Assembly: GCA_000828075.3 (NCBI GenBank)
Contig: JXCB02000002.1
Span: 542,832 to 606,831, forward strand
From: Tolypothrix campylonemoides VB511288
Lineage (GTDB): Bacteria > Cyanobacteriota > Cyanobacteriia > Cyanobacteriales > Nostocaceae
Reading direction: 5' to 3'
Length of the DNA: 64,000 nucleotides
Shown: positions 15,818-25,936 of the stretch, one piece after another
Layout: every line of letters starts with the position of its first letter
Numbering within the stretch: position 1 is the first letter of the stretch
Made by a program: the position numbers and the translations under genes
The notes under the pieces: model-generated
The model's input: the letters and a program-made list of their open reading frames with translations, nothing else
What the model was told of the DNA's origin: nothing
The model's database searches: none

Positions 15818-15990
15818 TTGCATGAAATTGCTGTGCTGTTCTCCTTCGATGCAGCACCAGCCTGATATTGCGAATTTTTGTATTTATGTTAATTCTGTTA
15901 CGAATTACTAAGAAGCTTTAGATTTCTTAAGTAGTTCTTTACATTTCGCCATGTTTCAAGACTCGCCAAATAGGCAAGGAAGAGAAGAGT

Positions 15991-16167
15991 ATGCTTAATC
16001 GTGGCATTTCACTTGTACAAGCAGCAAAATACCTACAAATAGAACAGTCAACTCTCTATACGGCTTTGCAGAAAGGACAAATTCCTACTAGGAGAAGGAA
16101 TGGACGGACTGTAGTGAGTGAAGGAGCTTTACTCGATTATCAAGCTAGAAAACGACCCTTGTTATAA
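15991..16167 (+). CDS. Excisionase/MerR-like HTH DNA-binding protein, 58 residues
   Basis: MLNRGISLVQAAKYLQIEQSTLYTALQKGQIPTRRRNGRTVVSEGALLDYQ plus a basic end. This is the complete excisionase-type (HTH_17) fold: the helix-turn-helix SLVQAAKYLQIEQSTLYTAL followed by the wing IPTRRRNGRTVVSEGAL. AGGAAGAGAAGAGT precedes the ATG. Proteins like this occur alone in cyanobacterial chromosomes as well as in mobile elements. No integrase is adjacent, so a mobile origin is not shown. Confidence 0.75.
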   Translation: MLNRGISLVQAAKYLQIEQSTLYTALQKGQIPTRRRNGRTVVSEGALLDYQARKRPLL

Positions 16168-16342
16168 GAATTTCAAAATACACAATTCAAAATTCCAAAT
16201 TTTTCCTTTAAGTATTCAAAATTGAGGATGCTGTTGAATACACCTCTTACTTTGAATATCATTTTCAAATTTGAAACTTATAGCGGTTCTCACACGTATG
16301 GGCATTGCCGTGCCCCTACTTTGAGTTTGTTCTGCTTAGAAA

Positions 16343-16446
16343 TATAGGACTCCGATTTGATTTTTGAAAAGATACTGAGACTGAAAAGCCCATTTTAACA
16401 ATGTTTTATCTGAAATCCTGTTCAGAAATCAGACAGGATTCCTATA
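16343..16446. mobile_element. Small MITE-like palindromic element, copy B
   Basis: 104 bp. The left end TATAGGACTCCGATTTGATT aligns base for base with the element at 5405 (4 mismatches over 28). The right end AGGATTCCTATA differs by one base from that of copy A. Its central hairpin is different (TCCTGTTCAGAAATCAGACAGGA). No coding capacity. It lies in the 392-bp gap 16168-16559, which otherwise contains only low-complexity AATTCAAAATT repeats. Confidence 0.6.
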
Positions 16447-16559
16447 TAGCGATTCTAACTATAGGAGGGCACTGCTTGTCCAAAACATTGCTCAATGTGA
16501 ATGACCAACAAATGACTTCATAAGAATCCACTGGGAAATCATTGGCATTAATATTGGGA

Positions 16560-17288
16560 TTAATATATTGAACTGCCGCCCAACAAGCGATCAAACTCCT
16601 GTTTGATGATTGCATAACACTCACAGGTGGCACCTTGGAGACCTTCTCTATCGAGAATTGTCATTTTGCCACGCCTGTAGCTGATGAACCCTGCCCTCTG
16701 AATAATTGCGGCAACTACACTGACGCTGGCACGACGCACCCCCAGCATTTGCGCTATGAACTCTTGAGTGAGGGGAAACTGGTTAGACCCCACTCGGTCT
16801 TGGGTCATCAGCATCCACCGGCAAAACCGCTCTTCAATCGAGTGCAGGCGGTTGCAAGCAGAAGATTGGGCGATTTGGTTAAACAGTGCTTGCGTGTAGC
16901 GGAGTAGCAGTGAGTGAACGGGGGTACCTGGAGTTACTTCGCGTTGGAATACATCCCTTCTCATCCTGAAAGCATCGCCAGGGACTTGGGCAAAAGCCTC
17001 ACCGGGAATTGTATTGGCTCCCAGGAGTATCGGCAGACCGACCATTCCTTCATTGCCTACCGTCCCTACTTCCACTGCATCGCCATTTTCCATGAGATTG
17101 AGCAGAGAAACGACGCCATAGTTGGGGAAATAGATGTAGTCAATGGGTTCGTTGGGTCTGTAGAGGGTTTGCTTGTATTCTAGGGGTACTAGTTCTAAAT
17201 GAGGTTGGAGGCGTTCCTGTTCCTCTGTTGGAAGAATAGCCAGCAGCCGATTTTTTAGTGGTTTACGTTGCTCTTGGGACGCGGACAT
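16560..17288 (-). CDS. Crp/Fnr family transcriptional regulator
   Basis: 243 residues from the ATG at 17288 (MSASQEQRKPLKNRLLAILP), chosen because AAAAAGGC precedes it. The frame stays open to a TTG at 17342. The cyclic-nucleotide-binding-like barrel (residues about 15-135; QTLYRPNEPIDYIYFPNYGVVSLL, GTVGNEGMVGLPILLG) lacks the usual Arg-Ala phosphate cassette, so cAMP binding is doubtful. The C-terminal HTH contains LTQEFIAQMLGVRRASVSVVAAIIQRAGFISYRRGKMTILDREGL, which is DNA-binding. The gene is divergent from a CheB-like gene. The intergenic palindromes at 17369-17440 are possible operators. Confidence 0.88.
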   Translation of the reverse strand: MSASQEQRKPLKNRLLAILPTEEQERLQPHLELVPLEYKQTLYRPNEPIDYIYFPNYGVVSLLNLMENGDAVEVGTVGNEGMVGLPILLGANTIPGEAFAQVPGDAFRMRRDVFQREVTPGTPVHSLLLRYTQALFNQIAQSSACNRLHSIEERFCRWMLMTQDRVGSNQFPLTQEFIAQMLGVRRASVSVVAAIIQRAGFISYRRGKMTILDREGLQGATCECYAIIKQEFDRLLGGSSIY

Positions 17289-17368
17289 AGGAAGCCTTTT
17301 TGAGCTAGTTGTATCTATCAGATAACTCACGGCATTGCTCAAAGCCTTCTAGCGAAAGATGAACTCTG

Positions 17369-17412
17369 TTGTAAAGATTTTCTGTACGCAAGCGTACAGA
17401 AAATCTTTACAA
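17369..17412. promoter_or_regulatory. Long perfect palindrome in divergent promoter region
   Basis: Two 21-bp arms (TTGTAAAGATTTTC...GTACGC and its reverse complement) flank a 2-base loop AA. The palindrome is immediately followed by TATAAT at 17413-17418, a likely -10 box. It lies between the start of the Crp/Fnr gene (minus) and the CheB-type gene (plus). Confidence 0.6.
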
Positions 17413-17426
17413 TATAATAGGGTTAA

Positions 17427-17440
17427 GTACGCTTGCGTAC
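17427..17440. promoter_or_regulatory. Second GTACGC/GCGTAC palindrome
   Basis: GTACGCTTGCGTAC repeats the central core of the palindrome 15 bp upstream (GTACGCAAGCGTAC). Two copies of one inverted half-site spaced this way suggest a regulator-binding pair controlling one or both divergent genes. Confidence 0.5.
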
Positions 17441-17499
17441 ATAATCGTTGTACTTCAACTCACAAACTCAACTAGGCAACATCATCAGCCTAAAGAAAC

Positions 17500-18180
17500 G
17501 TGATTACCCAACAAGGACACAGAGTTATCTCGCAGTTCCCCAATGTTGCCTACAATGTAGTGGCGATCGCCGCTTCAAAAGGTGGGCTGAAAGCTATTAG
17601 CCAAATTGTTTCAGCATTGCCACCCGACTTTCCGGCAGCGATTATTGTGGTACAGCATTTGTCTCCCCAGTACCGTAGCTATCTAGCAGAAATCCTCAGT
17701 AAGCGCACGGCTTTGCGGGTAAAGCAGGCAGAACAAGGGGATTTGTTACGTCCAGGGACAATCTACACTGCTGTTCCTGACAAGCACCTGCTGGTGAACC
17801 CAAACGGTACGCTGTCGCTTTCAGATGCACCAAAAATGAATTTTGTCCGCCCGGCAGGTGATAAACTGTTCATGTCAGTGGCGGAAACTTTTAAAAGTCG
17901 AGCGATCGCGGTCGTCCTGACTGGCAAAGACGGCGATGGTGTTTTGGGAGTACTAGCCGTAAAAAAGCATGGCGGTACGGTGATTGTTCAAAATGAGGCT
18001 ACTAGCGAGTGTTTCAGTATGCCCCAATCTGCTATTGACACTGGAAAAGTCGATTACGTTCTTCCTGTAGATGCGATCGCTCACCAATTAGTCAGCCTAG
18101 TTATGTCAGAAAAACTAGCCTTACAAGAACTGTCGCCAAAATCGAGCCATTCATTTGGCGGACTAATGTCCGCCAAATGA
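17500..18180 (+). CDS. CheB-type protein-glutamate methylesterase domain protein
   Basis: 226 residues from a GTG. It consists of the CheB esterase domain alone, without a receiver domain. The catalytic triad appears as S26 (IAASKGG), H53 (VVQHLSPQYRS) and D146 (LTGKDGDG), and the substrate loop TIYTAVPDKHLLV is present. In the family the enzyme removes methyl or amide groups from chemoreceptor glutamates. No other che gene is near, so in this organism the target is unknown. S26 lies in ASKGG rather than the usual ASTGG. The 3' end lies inside a 42-bp stem-loop shared with the convergent gene. Confidence 0.88.
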   Translation: MITQQGHRVISQFPNVAYNVVAIAASKGGLKAISQIVSALPPDFPAAIIVVQHLSPQYRSYLAEILSKRTALRVKQAEQGDLLRPGTIYTAVPDKHLLVNPNGTLSLSDAPKMNFVRPAGDKLFMSVAETFKSRAIAVVLTGKDGDGVLGVLAVKKHGGTVIVQNEATSECFSMPQSAIDTGKVDYVLPVDAIAHQLVSLVMSEKLALQELSPKSSHSFGGLMSAK

Positions 18181-18186
18181 ATGGCT
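18145..18186. terminator. Stem-loop shared by two convergent gene ends
   Basis: Perfect 19-bp arms AGCCATTCATTTGGCGGAC and its complement enclose a 4-base loop TAAT. The stop codon of the CheB-type gene (18178-18180) and that of the convergent gene (18163-18165) both fall inside, so both proteins end in SHSFGG-containing tails read from opposite arms. There is no T-run, so it acts perhaps as a bidirectional barrier or RNA-stabilising structure. Confidence 0.65.
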
Positions 18187-18972
18187 TTCAGCTTTACTCT
18201 GGTTTAACTTTGCCTGAAGGCTCATGAATGAAGCTTGAGAGGCAATAAAGTGAATTCCCACTTCATTAAATTCAGCTTTAACTTCTCTAGAGTGAGCCTG
18301 AATTAAGCGAGCATACTCTCTAAGCATCCTAGATCTCGCCCTAGTTTCAGCAGCTTGTTTTCTCAGCTCCATAGCCTTAGTTTTTAACGCGTCAAGATGA
18401 GTGGATATGCAATTGTTTGACTCAGTTAACGAAGGTTTAATAGAATATGAGTTGTGTATCTGCTCTAACTCTGAAGGTTTGACACGTGAATTATAAATAG
18501 CGGTCAGAAGTTTCGCTAAATTTTCACCAATAGGCTTTTTACTTACCAAAATTTGTTTAACTAATTGTTTAGCCTCATCAAATGTTAGCCACTCACAATT
18601 AACAGCAGCACACAAGTCCTCATTTGTATAACGCAACTCTTGCTTTATCTCTTCGAGTTCTAACTGCTTGTACAGCAATAGTTGCTTGAGAGTTTCTATT
18701 TGCTCACACAAAAGCTCTACTGTATCCTCAATTTCCGATCTTTCACCAGAGTCAAGGTCAATTGAATCTGTAAGAAGATTATCTGCATCACAATCGGTAT
18801 TTTCTGGGAGTTGCTCAAGTCCCTGACCAACTTGATTGCTTTTGCATAAATACTCTATGTCATTTAATAATAAAAAAATCTTGCTTACAATTGAGCCTGG
18901 GTCACTTTTTTGGTAACCAGGCTCAAAGTTTTCTAAGAATGTTGTCTTGGTAGATCCGTCCAAATTGTCCAT
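18163..18972 (-). CDS. Hypothetical coiled-coil protein
   Basis: 269 residues, acidic in the first 100. Predicted coiled coil at about 80-115 (EDTVELLCEQIETLKQLLLYKQLELEEIKQELRYTNEDL). A helical section follows with LTFDEAKQLVKQILVSKKPIGENLAKLLTAIYNSR, then a second basic helical stretch (KAMELRKQAAETRARSRMLREYARLIQAHSREVKAEF). There is no signal peptide or membrane segment. The last residues (SHSFGGH) come from the shared palindrome. Its promoter lies in the 409-bp region to the right. No known family was recognised. Confidence 0.7.
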   Translation of the reverse strand: MDNLDGSTKTTFLENFEPGYQKSDPGSIVSKIFLLLNDIEYLCKSNQVGQGLEQLPENTDCDADNLLTDSIDLDSGERSEIEDTVELLCEQIETLKQLLLYKQLELEEIKQELRYTNEDLCAAVNCEWLTFDEAKQLVKQILVSKKPIGENLAKLLTAIYNSRVKPSELEQIHNSYSIKPSLTESNNCISTHLDALKTKAMELRKQAAETRARSRMLREYARLIQAHSREVKAEFNEVGIHFIASQASFMSLQAKLNQSKAESHSFGGH

Positions 18973-19288
18973 TTATTTAGGTAGCAATCTTCTCAATTTG
19001 TTTTAGTAGAGAGCAAGTAGCAAGTTTTATTATTATCAAATAATAATGTACAATTCTTGCACTTGGTACATTAGCTCTAGTATATTGCTTTGCGCTCTCG
19101 TTTGTCTGTCAGCTAACGTACTGATTTATACTAATTTTAATACTTAGTGCAAAAACAGTACTGAGTGCTGAGTAGTAAAATTAAAACAGTGAACAGTACC
19201 AGCCGCAGTGACGCTTTCTCGGGCTGGTGTGGTTGTACTGACACCAACGCTTTCTATGCTCTTAGTGTGGTGTTTCCCGCTGCGGATA
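18973..19288. other. Intergenic region with repeat-like sequence
   Basis: No gene seen. Near 19206-19280 there are G/T-rich segments (GCTTTCTCGGGCTGGTGTGG) that look like decayed dispersed repeats. The tandem array at 19289-19373 follows. Confidence 0.45.
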
Positions 19289-19373
19289 AAACTGGTAACT
19301 GGTAACTGATAACTGGTAACTGGTAACTGGTAACTGGTAACTGATAACTGGTAACTGATAACTGGTAACTGTT
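19289..19373. repeat. TAACTGG/TAACTGA heptanucleotide tandem array
   Basis: About 12 copies of the 7-bp unit TAACTGG or TAACTGA, ending just before the stop of the UPF0182 gene. STRR type. Confidence 0.85.
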
Positions 19374-19381
19374 AAAACGAC

Positions 19382-22342
19382 TCATGGAGAGGTTGGTTCC
19401 TCTACTGGACGGACAATTGCGGGTGTTGTCGGTCTATTTTGTTGGAAGATGGCAGCAAGTGCTTGTTCCAAAGTTTCTGCCATGACAATCCGGTTATTGT
19501 AGGCAACAATCACCCTAACAAATGTTGGCAGGCTATTTTGTTCAGCTTCTATATAAAGGGGTTCGACATACAAGAGCGATCGCTCAATCGGAATCACTAA
19601 CAAATTTCCTTGAATTGCTTTTGAACCTTGGCGGTTCCACAGAGAAATTTGCTGCGAAATAACTGGATCTTGGTTAATCAAAGCTTCAATTTGTTCGGTT
19701 CCATAAACTAATTGCTGCTTGGGAAACTCATAAAGCAACAATTTGCCGTATTCTTCCCCATCGGAACGCGCTGCTAACCAAGCAATTAAATTTGCGCGTT
19801 GTACAGGGGTGAAGGGCAGTAGTAAAATGAACTCCTCTGATTGTGCTTGAGGGAGTTTCATAATCAGGTAGTAAGGCTCTACCTGCTGTTGTTTGCTACC
19901 GTAAATTTCGTTGGGGATTTGCCACAAGTCTTCCCGGTTGTAGAAGACCTGTGCATCTGTCATGTGATATGCTAGCAATCGCTCGGATTGGATGCTGAAA
20001 AAGTCTTGGGGATACCGGATATGGCTACGCAGCGCAACTGGTATCTCGTTTAAGGATTTTAGTAAGTTGGGAAAGATAGCCCCGAAAGTATGAATAATTG
20101 GGTCTGTTGGATCAGCAACGTAGAAATTGACAGTGCCATTGTAGGCATCGATGACAACTTTTACAGAATTGCGGATATAGTTAAATTCATGTTTGCCTGG
20201 GTCAGAATATGGATAGCGATCGCTTGTGGTGTAAGCGTCAATTATCCAGTACAGATAAGTCTTTTCACTTTTAATATCTTTTCCTCCCCCATCTGCTGCG
20301 ACTAGGTAGGGGTCAGTATCATAGCGTAAAAAAGGAGCGATCGCCTGCACTCGTTCTTTGATATTGCGACGCAACAGCAGCTTGGTTTGTGGCGTAAAAT
20401 TGCGCGTTAGCAGCATCTGCCAATCTTTAAGATATTGGGCAAACAGCAAGCGCCGCCACACTGAATTAAGCGAAATCCCACCGCGCCCATCGTAGACGTT
20501 ATAGACATTATCATTTCCACTGGGATAATCCAATTCTTGGGTTTTTGTCCCCGTCATCACATAAGTGTTCGTCATTTCCCCGTAGTAAATGCGCGGTTGA
20601 CCAATGGGAATACTTGAGCGAACTGATTCATTGGATATCTGCAACGAACCCTGGCTATCTGTGTCATCAACTCCAATATCTTTGACATAATAATAAGGTA
20701 ATCCACCAGGGGCAACAACATTCACGGGGCTGAGTGTAAACCCGTAGCCATGAGTATAGATAAGATGTTTGTTGATCCACGTTTTTGCTTGTTGGGGAAC
20801 GTCATTATAATCTAATTCCCGCGCTGCTATAATTGTTTGTTGCTTTTCGGTTGTTTGCTGTTGTTTGAGGGTGTAACGGTCAATATCAGCGCCGGGAAAC
20901 TTGTAGTAAGGTCGGATTTGTTGCAACTGGCGATTGCTTTCTAATAAAGGGCGCGTATCCCACAAGCGGATATTGCGAATTGTCAGGTCATTTTCTTGCA
21001 AATCAGCCGCCGTGAGTTGACCTCGCGGGTCAAAAGTTGTGGCTTCTATACGGTTTAAATGAAAAGCTTCTCGCGTGAGGGCGATAGTGCGTTCAATGTA
21101 AGGGCGTTCGCGGGTGAGTTCATTTGGTTGCACAACCAAGCGTTGTACTATTGAAGGTAAAATTTCGCCAGAAATCGCCGCTACTAATATGTATAATCCT
21201 AATGCGTAAATTATTTGGGGTGGATAGGGAATTGGTTTAAAACTTGTTTTCCTTGCTCTTGACAAAACAATCATTCGTAGTAGCAAGTAAAGGGCGATCG
21301 CCACTGCTAAAAGACTCAACCCGGTATATATCGGCAATAGCACCTTAATATCGGTATAGCTAGCCCCATAGATAACGCCACGGGTGGAATACAAAAGTCT
21401 ATAGCGTGCATTCCAATAATGCAGCGCAATACTCAACATGAACAAGCTACTTAAGGCGTTTAAGTGGAGTCGCTGCGGTACAGAAAACCCTGCAAATCTT
21501 CCCTCACTCAGACTATTTGCCGAAAGCAGGTAAATTAACCCTACCGCAGCAACGCCAAACAGAAACAGCCCTACTAGCCAAAATGCCAATAATTCCCGAA
21601 TCGGTAGAGAGAAGACATAAAAGCTAATATCTCGGTTAAATAAAGGTTCGGTGCGGTTAAAACTTGTGGCATGAAAATACTGTAAAACTTGATCCCAACG
21701 TACCGACACCAGGAAACCGAAAAGCAAACTAACCAGGAGGGCGATCGCTGTCAAGCAAAATTCATAATTTATTAAAATTGCAACACTCAACACCAGCAGC
21801 AAACCCAACTGTACAACTGGGATGGCTATCTGCTGCATTTGCACTTGCTGCGACACCTGTTTTAACCAAGGTGGTAATGACAAGGAAGTGGTTGGCAATT
21901 TCACATCCGGATGCCAAAAATCTAAAGCTTGCTGACTGTAGTAAATCAGTATCAACCCCACAACAGCACTCAATGCAATCACCACTGGCAAAAGCAAGCT
22001 TAGTCTTACTCCTGACTTTAATCCTGCTTGGTGTTCATAAATAATATCTGACCTCATCTCGCCTACGGTACTTCTGTGTACTTGTATAGAAGGGGTGGGA
22101 GTGAAGTGCTTTAGCCGAGAGGCTAGAGTCAAATTGCCAAGTAAAAAACCAGCTGAGGTGAAGAAGGCGATCGCCCACAATCCTATCCGCGTCACCAACC
22201 GTAGCCAAAATTCTCGTAAATATCCTACTTCTTCAAACCACAGTATTTCTACTGCTAGGTGACTGGCTAAATCAAAAAATAGCCACAACCCTAACAGCAG
22301 TACAACCAATATATAAACTTTTTTGTTATTTTTTACCATCAT
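19382..22342 (-). CDS. UPF0182 family integral membrane protein
   Basis: 986 residues from the ATG at 22342 ([14 protein letters not shown]); the frame runs 21 bp further to a TTG. Seven or so membrane segments fill the first 360 residues ([52 protein letters not shown], and others). A large, soluble C-terminal domain follows, with the family's characteristic [21 protein letters not shown] and [26 protein letters not shown]. This COG1615 family is widespread in cyanobacteria and actinobacteria and has no known function. The 3' end abuts the tandem array. Confidence 0.92.
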   Translation of the reverse strand: MMVKNNKKVYILVVLLLGLWLFFDLASHLAVEILWFEEVGYLREFWLRLVTRIGLWAIAFFTSAGFLLGNLTLASRLKHFTPTPSIQVHRSTVGEMRSDIIYEHQAGLKSGVRLSLLLPVVIALSAVVGLILIYYSQQALDFWHPDVKLPTTSLSLPPWLKQVSQQVQMQQIAIPVVQLGLLLVLSVAILINYEFCLTAIALLVSLLFGFLVSVRWDQVLQYFHATSFNRTEPLFNRDISFYVFSLPIRELLAFWLVGLFLFGVAAVGLIYLLSANSLSEGRFAGFSVPQRLHLNALSSLFMLSIALHYWNARYRLLYSTRGVIYGASYTDIKVLLPIYTGLSLLAVAIALYLLLRMIVLSRARKTSFKPIPYPPQIIYALGLYILVAAISGEILPSIVQRLVVQPNELTRERPYIERTIALTREAFHLNRIEATTFDPRGQLTAADLQENDLTIRNIRLWDTRPLLESNRQLQQIRPYYKFPGADIDRYTLKQQQTTEKQQTIIAARELDYNDVPQQAKTWINKHLIYTHGYGFTLSPVNVVAPGGLPYYYVKDIGVDDTDSQGSLQISNESVRSSIPIGQPRIYYGEMTNTYVMTGTKTQELDYPSGNDNVYNVYDGRGGISLNSVWRRLLFAQYLKDWQMLLTRNFTPQTKLLLRRNIKERVQAIAPFLRYDTDPYLVAADGGGKDIKSEKTYLYWIIDAYTTSDRYPYSDPGKHEFNYIRNSVKVVIDAYNGTVNFYVADPTDPIIHTFGAIFPNLLKSLNEIPVALRSHIRYPQDFFSIQSERLLAYHMTDAQVFYNREDLWQIPNEIYGSKQQQVEPYYLIMKLPQAQSEEFILLLPFTPVQRANLIAWLAARSDGEEYGKLLLYEFPKQQLVYGTEQIEALINQDPVISQQISLWNRQGSKAIQGNLLVIPIERSLLYVEPLYIEAEQNSLPTFVRVIVAYNNRIVMAETLEQALAAIFQQNRPTTPAIVRPVEEPTSP

Positions 22343-22380
22343 TGGTAGAGTGCAAAGTACCAAAACACAGCTAAATTATA

Positions 22381-22413
22381 AGATTCCCGACTTCTTAAAG
22401 AAGTCGGGAATCT
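22381..22413. repeat. Perfect 16-bp inverted repeat
   Basis: AGATTCCCGACTTCTT and its complement, separated by one A. It lies between hemA (stop at 22452) and the UPF0182 start. The same hairpin, slightly decayed, forms the core of the element at 5405-5507. It could act as a terminator-like structure, though no T-run follows on the minus strand. Confidence 0.6.
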
Positions 22414-22451
22414 GAGCGTTATTTGGTGTCAAGTTCAAAACAGAATTAAAA

Positions 22452-23738
22452 TTAGCTAAACTGCTCCTCTACATCCAAGTTAAATAACTTTTGTAGAGTC
22501 TGCATACAGTGGCGTCTTGCTTCAACATCTTGCTGAGCTCGCAATTGCACCATCGGGTCATGTAATATTTTGTTAACAATACCCCGCGTCAACGCTTCGA
22601 TAACTTCTTGATGTTTTTCGGCAAATTCTGAACCTAATCTTGACAAAGCTTTTTCGAGTTCTTGTTCGCGGATGGTTTCGATTTTATTCCGCAAACAGCT
22701 AATAGTGGTGACAGTTTCAAGCGATCGCCACCAAACATCGAAAGCTTCCACCTCCTGTTCTAAAAGTGCTTCTGCTTCTTGGGCGATTTTGCGGCGACTT
22801 TCTTGGTTTTGCGCCACCACCGCTTTTAAGTCATCCACATTAAACGCCTGCACGTTTGCTAGTCCATTAACATCAGCATGGACGTTGCGCGGTACGGAAA
22901 TATCAATTAACATCAAACGTCGGCTGGGTTCCAAAACCATTTCCAATTTGGCGCGATCCAGAATTGGCTCTGTCGCTGACGTACTTGTAAATACCAAATC
23001 ACTTTCGGTAATTACTGAAATCATTTCCGAAAGCAAGCAAGTCTTGATCGATGGTTCGGGGAACTGCTTGACCAATTCCTCCGCCCGCGCCAAAGAGCGA
23101 TTTAAGATACAGATTTGGTCAGCGCCTTTAGAAAGTAGGTGTTGTATTAGCAACCGCGACATTTTGCCAGCGCCCAGAATTGCCACCCGACAAGCCGCTA
23201 AATTTTCTAATTTCATGTGCGCCAACTCCACAGCAGCAGAACTGATGGAGACTGCACCAGTGCCGATGCTGGTTTCAGTTCGCACCCGCTTACCTGCTGT
23301 AATGGCTTGTTTAAATAATCGATTCAAAACTGTTTTTATACCGTTATATTGCTGTCCCAGTTTGTGAGTATTCTTCACCTGAGACAGAATTTGACCTTCT
23401 CCCAACACCAGGCTATCTAAACCTGCGGCAACACGCATCAAATGCATCACAGCATCTTGGTGTAGCAAAACAAACAGATCTTGCCGGAGAAATGTCACTG
23501 GTAACTTACTGTGTTCTGATAGAAACTGAGTGACTTCTCGGATACCCTGTTCGGTTTCCTGAGTAACAACGTAAATTTCCAGGCGGTTACAAGTGCTCAG
23601 TATTGCGACTTCTTCAATATTAGGATAGCTAAGCAGGTGCGCGATCGCCCCTTCGGTTTGTGGTTCTGGAATACTCAGCTTTTCCCGAACTTCTACTGGG
23701 GCTGTTTTATGGCTTAACCCCACTACTGCTATATTCAT
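22452..23738 (-). CDS. hemA: Glutamyl-tRNA reductase
   Basis: 428 residues. Catalyses reduction of glutamyl-tRNA to glutamate-1-semialdehyde, the first committed step of tetrapyrrole (chlorophyll, haem, bilin) synthesis. The catalytic Cys is C50 in [11 protein letters not shown]. Other hallmarks are the [17 protein letters not shown] motif, the NADPH-binding [17 protein letters not shown] and the C-terminal dimerisation helices ([13 protein letters not shown]...). Start [21 protein letters not shown] is conserved. The stop is 39 bp before the hairpin. There are no signs of damage. Confidence 0.96.
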   Translation of the reverse strand: MNIAVVGLSHKTAPVEVREKLSIPEPQTEGAIAHLLSYPNIEEVAILSTCNRLEIYVVTQETEQGIREVTQFLSEHSKLPVTFLRQDLFVLLHQDAVMHLMRVAAGLDSLVLGEGQILSQVKNTHKLGQQYNGIKTVLNRLFKQAITAGKRVRTETSIGTGAVSISSAAVELAHMKLENLAACRVAILGAGKMSRLLIQHLLSKGADQICILNRSLARAEELVKQFPEPSIKTCLLSEMISVITESDLVFTSTSATEPILDRAKLEMVLEPSRRLMLIDISVPRNVHADVNGLANVQAFNVDDLKAVVAQNQESRRKIAQEAEALLEQEVEAFDVWWRSLETVTTISCLRNKIETIREQELEKALSRLGSEFAEKHQEVIEALTRGIVNKILHDPMVQLRAQQDVEARRHCMQTLQKLFNLDVEEQFS

Positions 23739-23755
23739 TTGCTAAATGGTAATTG

Positions 23756-23942
23756 CTAATCGGTATTTGGAAAAAGTTAGGAATTAGGAATATTAGGAGT
23801 TAAGAGGAGCCAGTGCGTGGGCTACTGGCGTCTGTGGAGTTAGGAATAAAGTTAGGAATTGAGAGTGAAGAGTTAGGAAGAAAACTCATAACTCCTGACT
23901 TCTCACTCCTGACTTTTCACTCCTGACTCCTGACTCCTCACT
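23756..23942. repeat. STRR-like repeats between hemA and glpX
   Basis: Degenerate 7-bp units (GTTAGGAATTAGGAATATTAGG, then ACTCCTGACTTCTC) occupy nearly the whole gap. A short GCCAGTGCGTGGGCTACTGGC hairpin of a dispersed repeat lies near 23808-23830. Confidence 0.7.
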
Positions 23943-23944
23943 TT

Positions 23945-24982
23945 CTAGTGCAGCTGCACAACCTTAGGCTCCTCAAACATATGAATGGTATCCACAAAAC
24001 GAGCTGTTTTTGACTGGTTGGAGATAACCAGGCTTTGAGTTCTTGCTCCGCCGTTGAAGAAGCGTACACCTTGCATTAGGTTACCACTTGTGATACCGCT
24101 AGCTGCGAACAGAACAGTTTGACCAGAGGCAAGTTCATGAGCATCGTAGACCTTATCTGGGTCAGTGATATTCATAGACTTCAAGCGATCGAGGTTAGCT
24201 TCTTTACTTTCTCCAATCAGACCTGTTTTCACTACTTCTGGATCGTAGATCAATTGACCTTGGAAGTGTCCACCTAAAGCACGCATAGCCGCTGCGGAAA
24301 TGACACCTTCAGGAGCAGCACCGATACCCATCAGGGCATGGATATTCGTACCAGCAAAACCACAGGATATGGCTGCGCCCACATCACCATCCGAAATCAG
24401 CTGCACTCTCGCTCCGGCTTCGCGAATTTCTTTAATCAACTCGTTATGGCGTTCGCGCTTCATAACAACTACCACAAGTTCTTCAATAGAGCGGTCTAAA
24501 CACTCGGAGAGAATCTTGAGGTTTTCGGTTGCTGACTTGTTGATATCCACCTTGCCCTTGGCTGCTGGAGGTGCTGCTAGCTTCTTCATATAAAAGTCAG
24601 GAGCAGCAAATAATCCTCCTTTTTCAGAAATTGCCAACACAGCCATCGAACCGGGTTGTCCGTATGCTACCAAGTTGGTACCTTCACAAGGGTCAACGGC
24701 GATGTCAATTTCGATTAATTCATCTGGGTTACAGAAGTTCTTGGCATCTGGACGTGAGCAAATACCGACTTCTTCCCCAATGTATAGCATGGGAGCGTCA
24801 TCGCGTTCGCCCTCGCCAATAACGATACGACCACGCATATAAATTTTGTTCATCCGTTCCCGCATGGCTTCCACAGCCACTTGGTCAGCCGTATTCTTTT
24901 CACCTTTTCCCATCCAGCGTGCGGATGCAATGGCGGCTTGCTCAACTACCTCAATAATTTCTAGCCCAAGTGTATTTTCCAC
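23945..24982 (-). CDS. glpX: Class II fructose-1,6-bisphosphatase / sedoheptulose-1,7-bisphosphatase
   Basis: 345 residues from a GTG ([34 protein letters not shown]). GlpX-type bisphosphatase; in cyanobacteria the enzyme of this type serves both the Calvin cycle and gluconeogenesis. Metal and substrate motifs are [41 protein letters not shown] and [20 protein letters not shown]. The length is normal. It is encoded alone, on the same strand as hemA but separated by a 200-bp repeat-filled gap. Nothing odd. Confidence 0.95.
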   Translation of the reverse strand: MENTLGLEIIEVVEQAAIASARWMGKGEKNTADQVAVEAMRERMNKIYMRGRIVIGEGERDDAPMLYIGEEVGICSRPDAKNFCNPDELIEIDIAVDPCEGTNLVAYGQPGSMAVLAISEKGGLFAAPDFYMKKLAAPPAAKGKVDINKSATENLKILSECLDRSIEELVVVVMKRERHNELIKEIREAGARVQLISDGDVGAAISCGFAGTNIHALMGIGAAPEGVISAAAMRALGGHFQGQLIYDPEVVKTGLIGESKEANLDRLKSMNITDPDKVYDAHELASGQTVLFAASGITSGNLMQGVRFFNGGARTQSLVISNQSKTARFVDTIHMFEEPKVVQLH

Positions 24983-25169
24983 AAATGCCCTCTCAATTGC
25001 TTGGTTTTGCGTGGTTCCAGAAACCTGTTTCAGTTTTCAAGTCTACCAAAGGGCGGATACCTATGGAAAATAGTATCAACTAGCGACTATGTTAAGTTTT
25101 GCTTCTAATGTACTGTGTACGGGGTCGGGAAGCAGGATGTAGCGATGAATTAGGGACTACACCACACCC

Positions 25170-25880
25170 TTAATTTTCTATAGCCCCCAAAGCTTTCAGC
25201 GTCGCAATAGTCGCTTGGGTTAAACCTGTCACAGCAGTAATGTTCATCCCCTGGTAAAGTCGGTCAATTATCAAAGTTTTGTCACAACGACTTGTACTAA
25301 GATTCCAAATCTTTAGCGTTTCGTCTTGGCTACCACTGACTAAAGATAGACCATCTGGACTAAAGCTAACTGAGAAGACCCCACTCGTATGACCGTGTAA
25401 AGTTACTAGACATTCACCTGTCAAAACATCCCATAACCGCACTGTTTTGTCATCACTGCCCGTGGCAAGTGTCTTAAGCTCACTCAAAAGCGTTTCTAGA
25501 GGTGGAGCATGACGCAGCGATCGCCAAATCACATACTCAAACTCATCCTGAATTTGTTGCGCCAACTTAGTAGCCAGAGCAGTTTTCCCCATCCCGCCTA
25601 AACCTAGCACCGCCACCAAACGACACCGATCTTTTACAATCCACTGCTGTAATGTCGCGAGTTCTTGAGTGCGTCCGTAAAAGATAGAAACATCAACCGC
25701 TTCTCCCCAGTCCTGACGGTTCGAGAGTGAGGGGGATGAGGCAGAAATCCCCTGCTCTCCTACTTCCCCTACTTCCCCACTCCCAACTTTCAACTCCCTA
25801 TTCTCTCTGCGCCACCTGCGTTCAAGAACTGAGCCTCTCACGGGCGCGTTTTTCGCTCCCGTGAAATATGAAAGAAACAC
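25170..25880 (-). pseudogene. Internally deleted NB-ARC/WD40 NTPase remnant
   Basis: 236 residues of open frame are left. The segment from VFYGRTQEL to [11 protein letters not shown] has a STAND NTPase P-loop ([13 protein letters not shown]). Then, at [21 protein letters not shown], the sequence jumps straight into WD40 blades ([14 protein letters not shown]) and the typical end [23 protein letters not shown]. Complete homologues of this kind are roughly 1,000 residues or more, so several hundred residues are missing. The N-terminus ([20 protein letters not shown]) is repeat-derived. With the fragment at 25919-26104 it once formed a larger regulator or defence protein. Confidence 0.75.
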
Positions 25881-25936
25881 ATTTCACTTAAATCTCTAAA
25901 AGCCTTGCTGTATATGGATTACAAAATGTGTTTCTT
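25872..25936. repeat. Short inverted repeats bracketing the break in the STAND gene
   Basis: AAGAAACACATTT at 25873 and AAATGTGTTTCTT ending at 25936 form 13-bp arms around about 40 bp. The frame of the upstream HTH fragment ends in the right arm and the downstream fragment starts in the left arm. This may be a tiny insertion footprint. Confidence 0.45.

Noticed and set aside
22672-23367. Plus-strand open frame over hemA
   Set aside because: Opposite strand to a well-conserved gene; no independent support.
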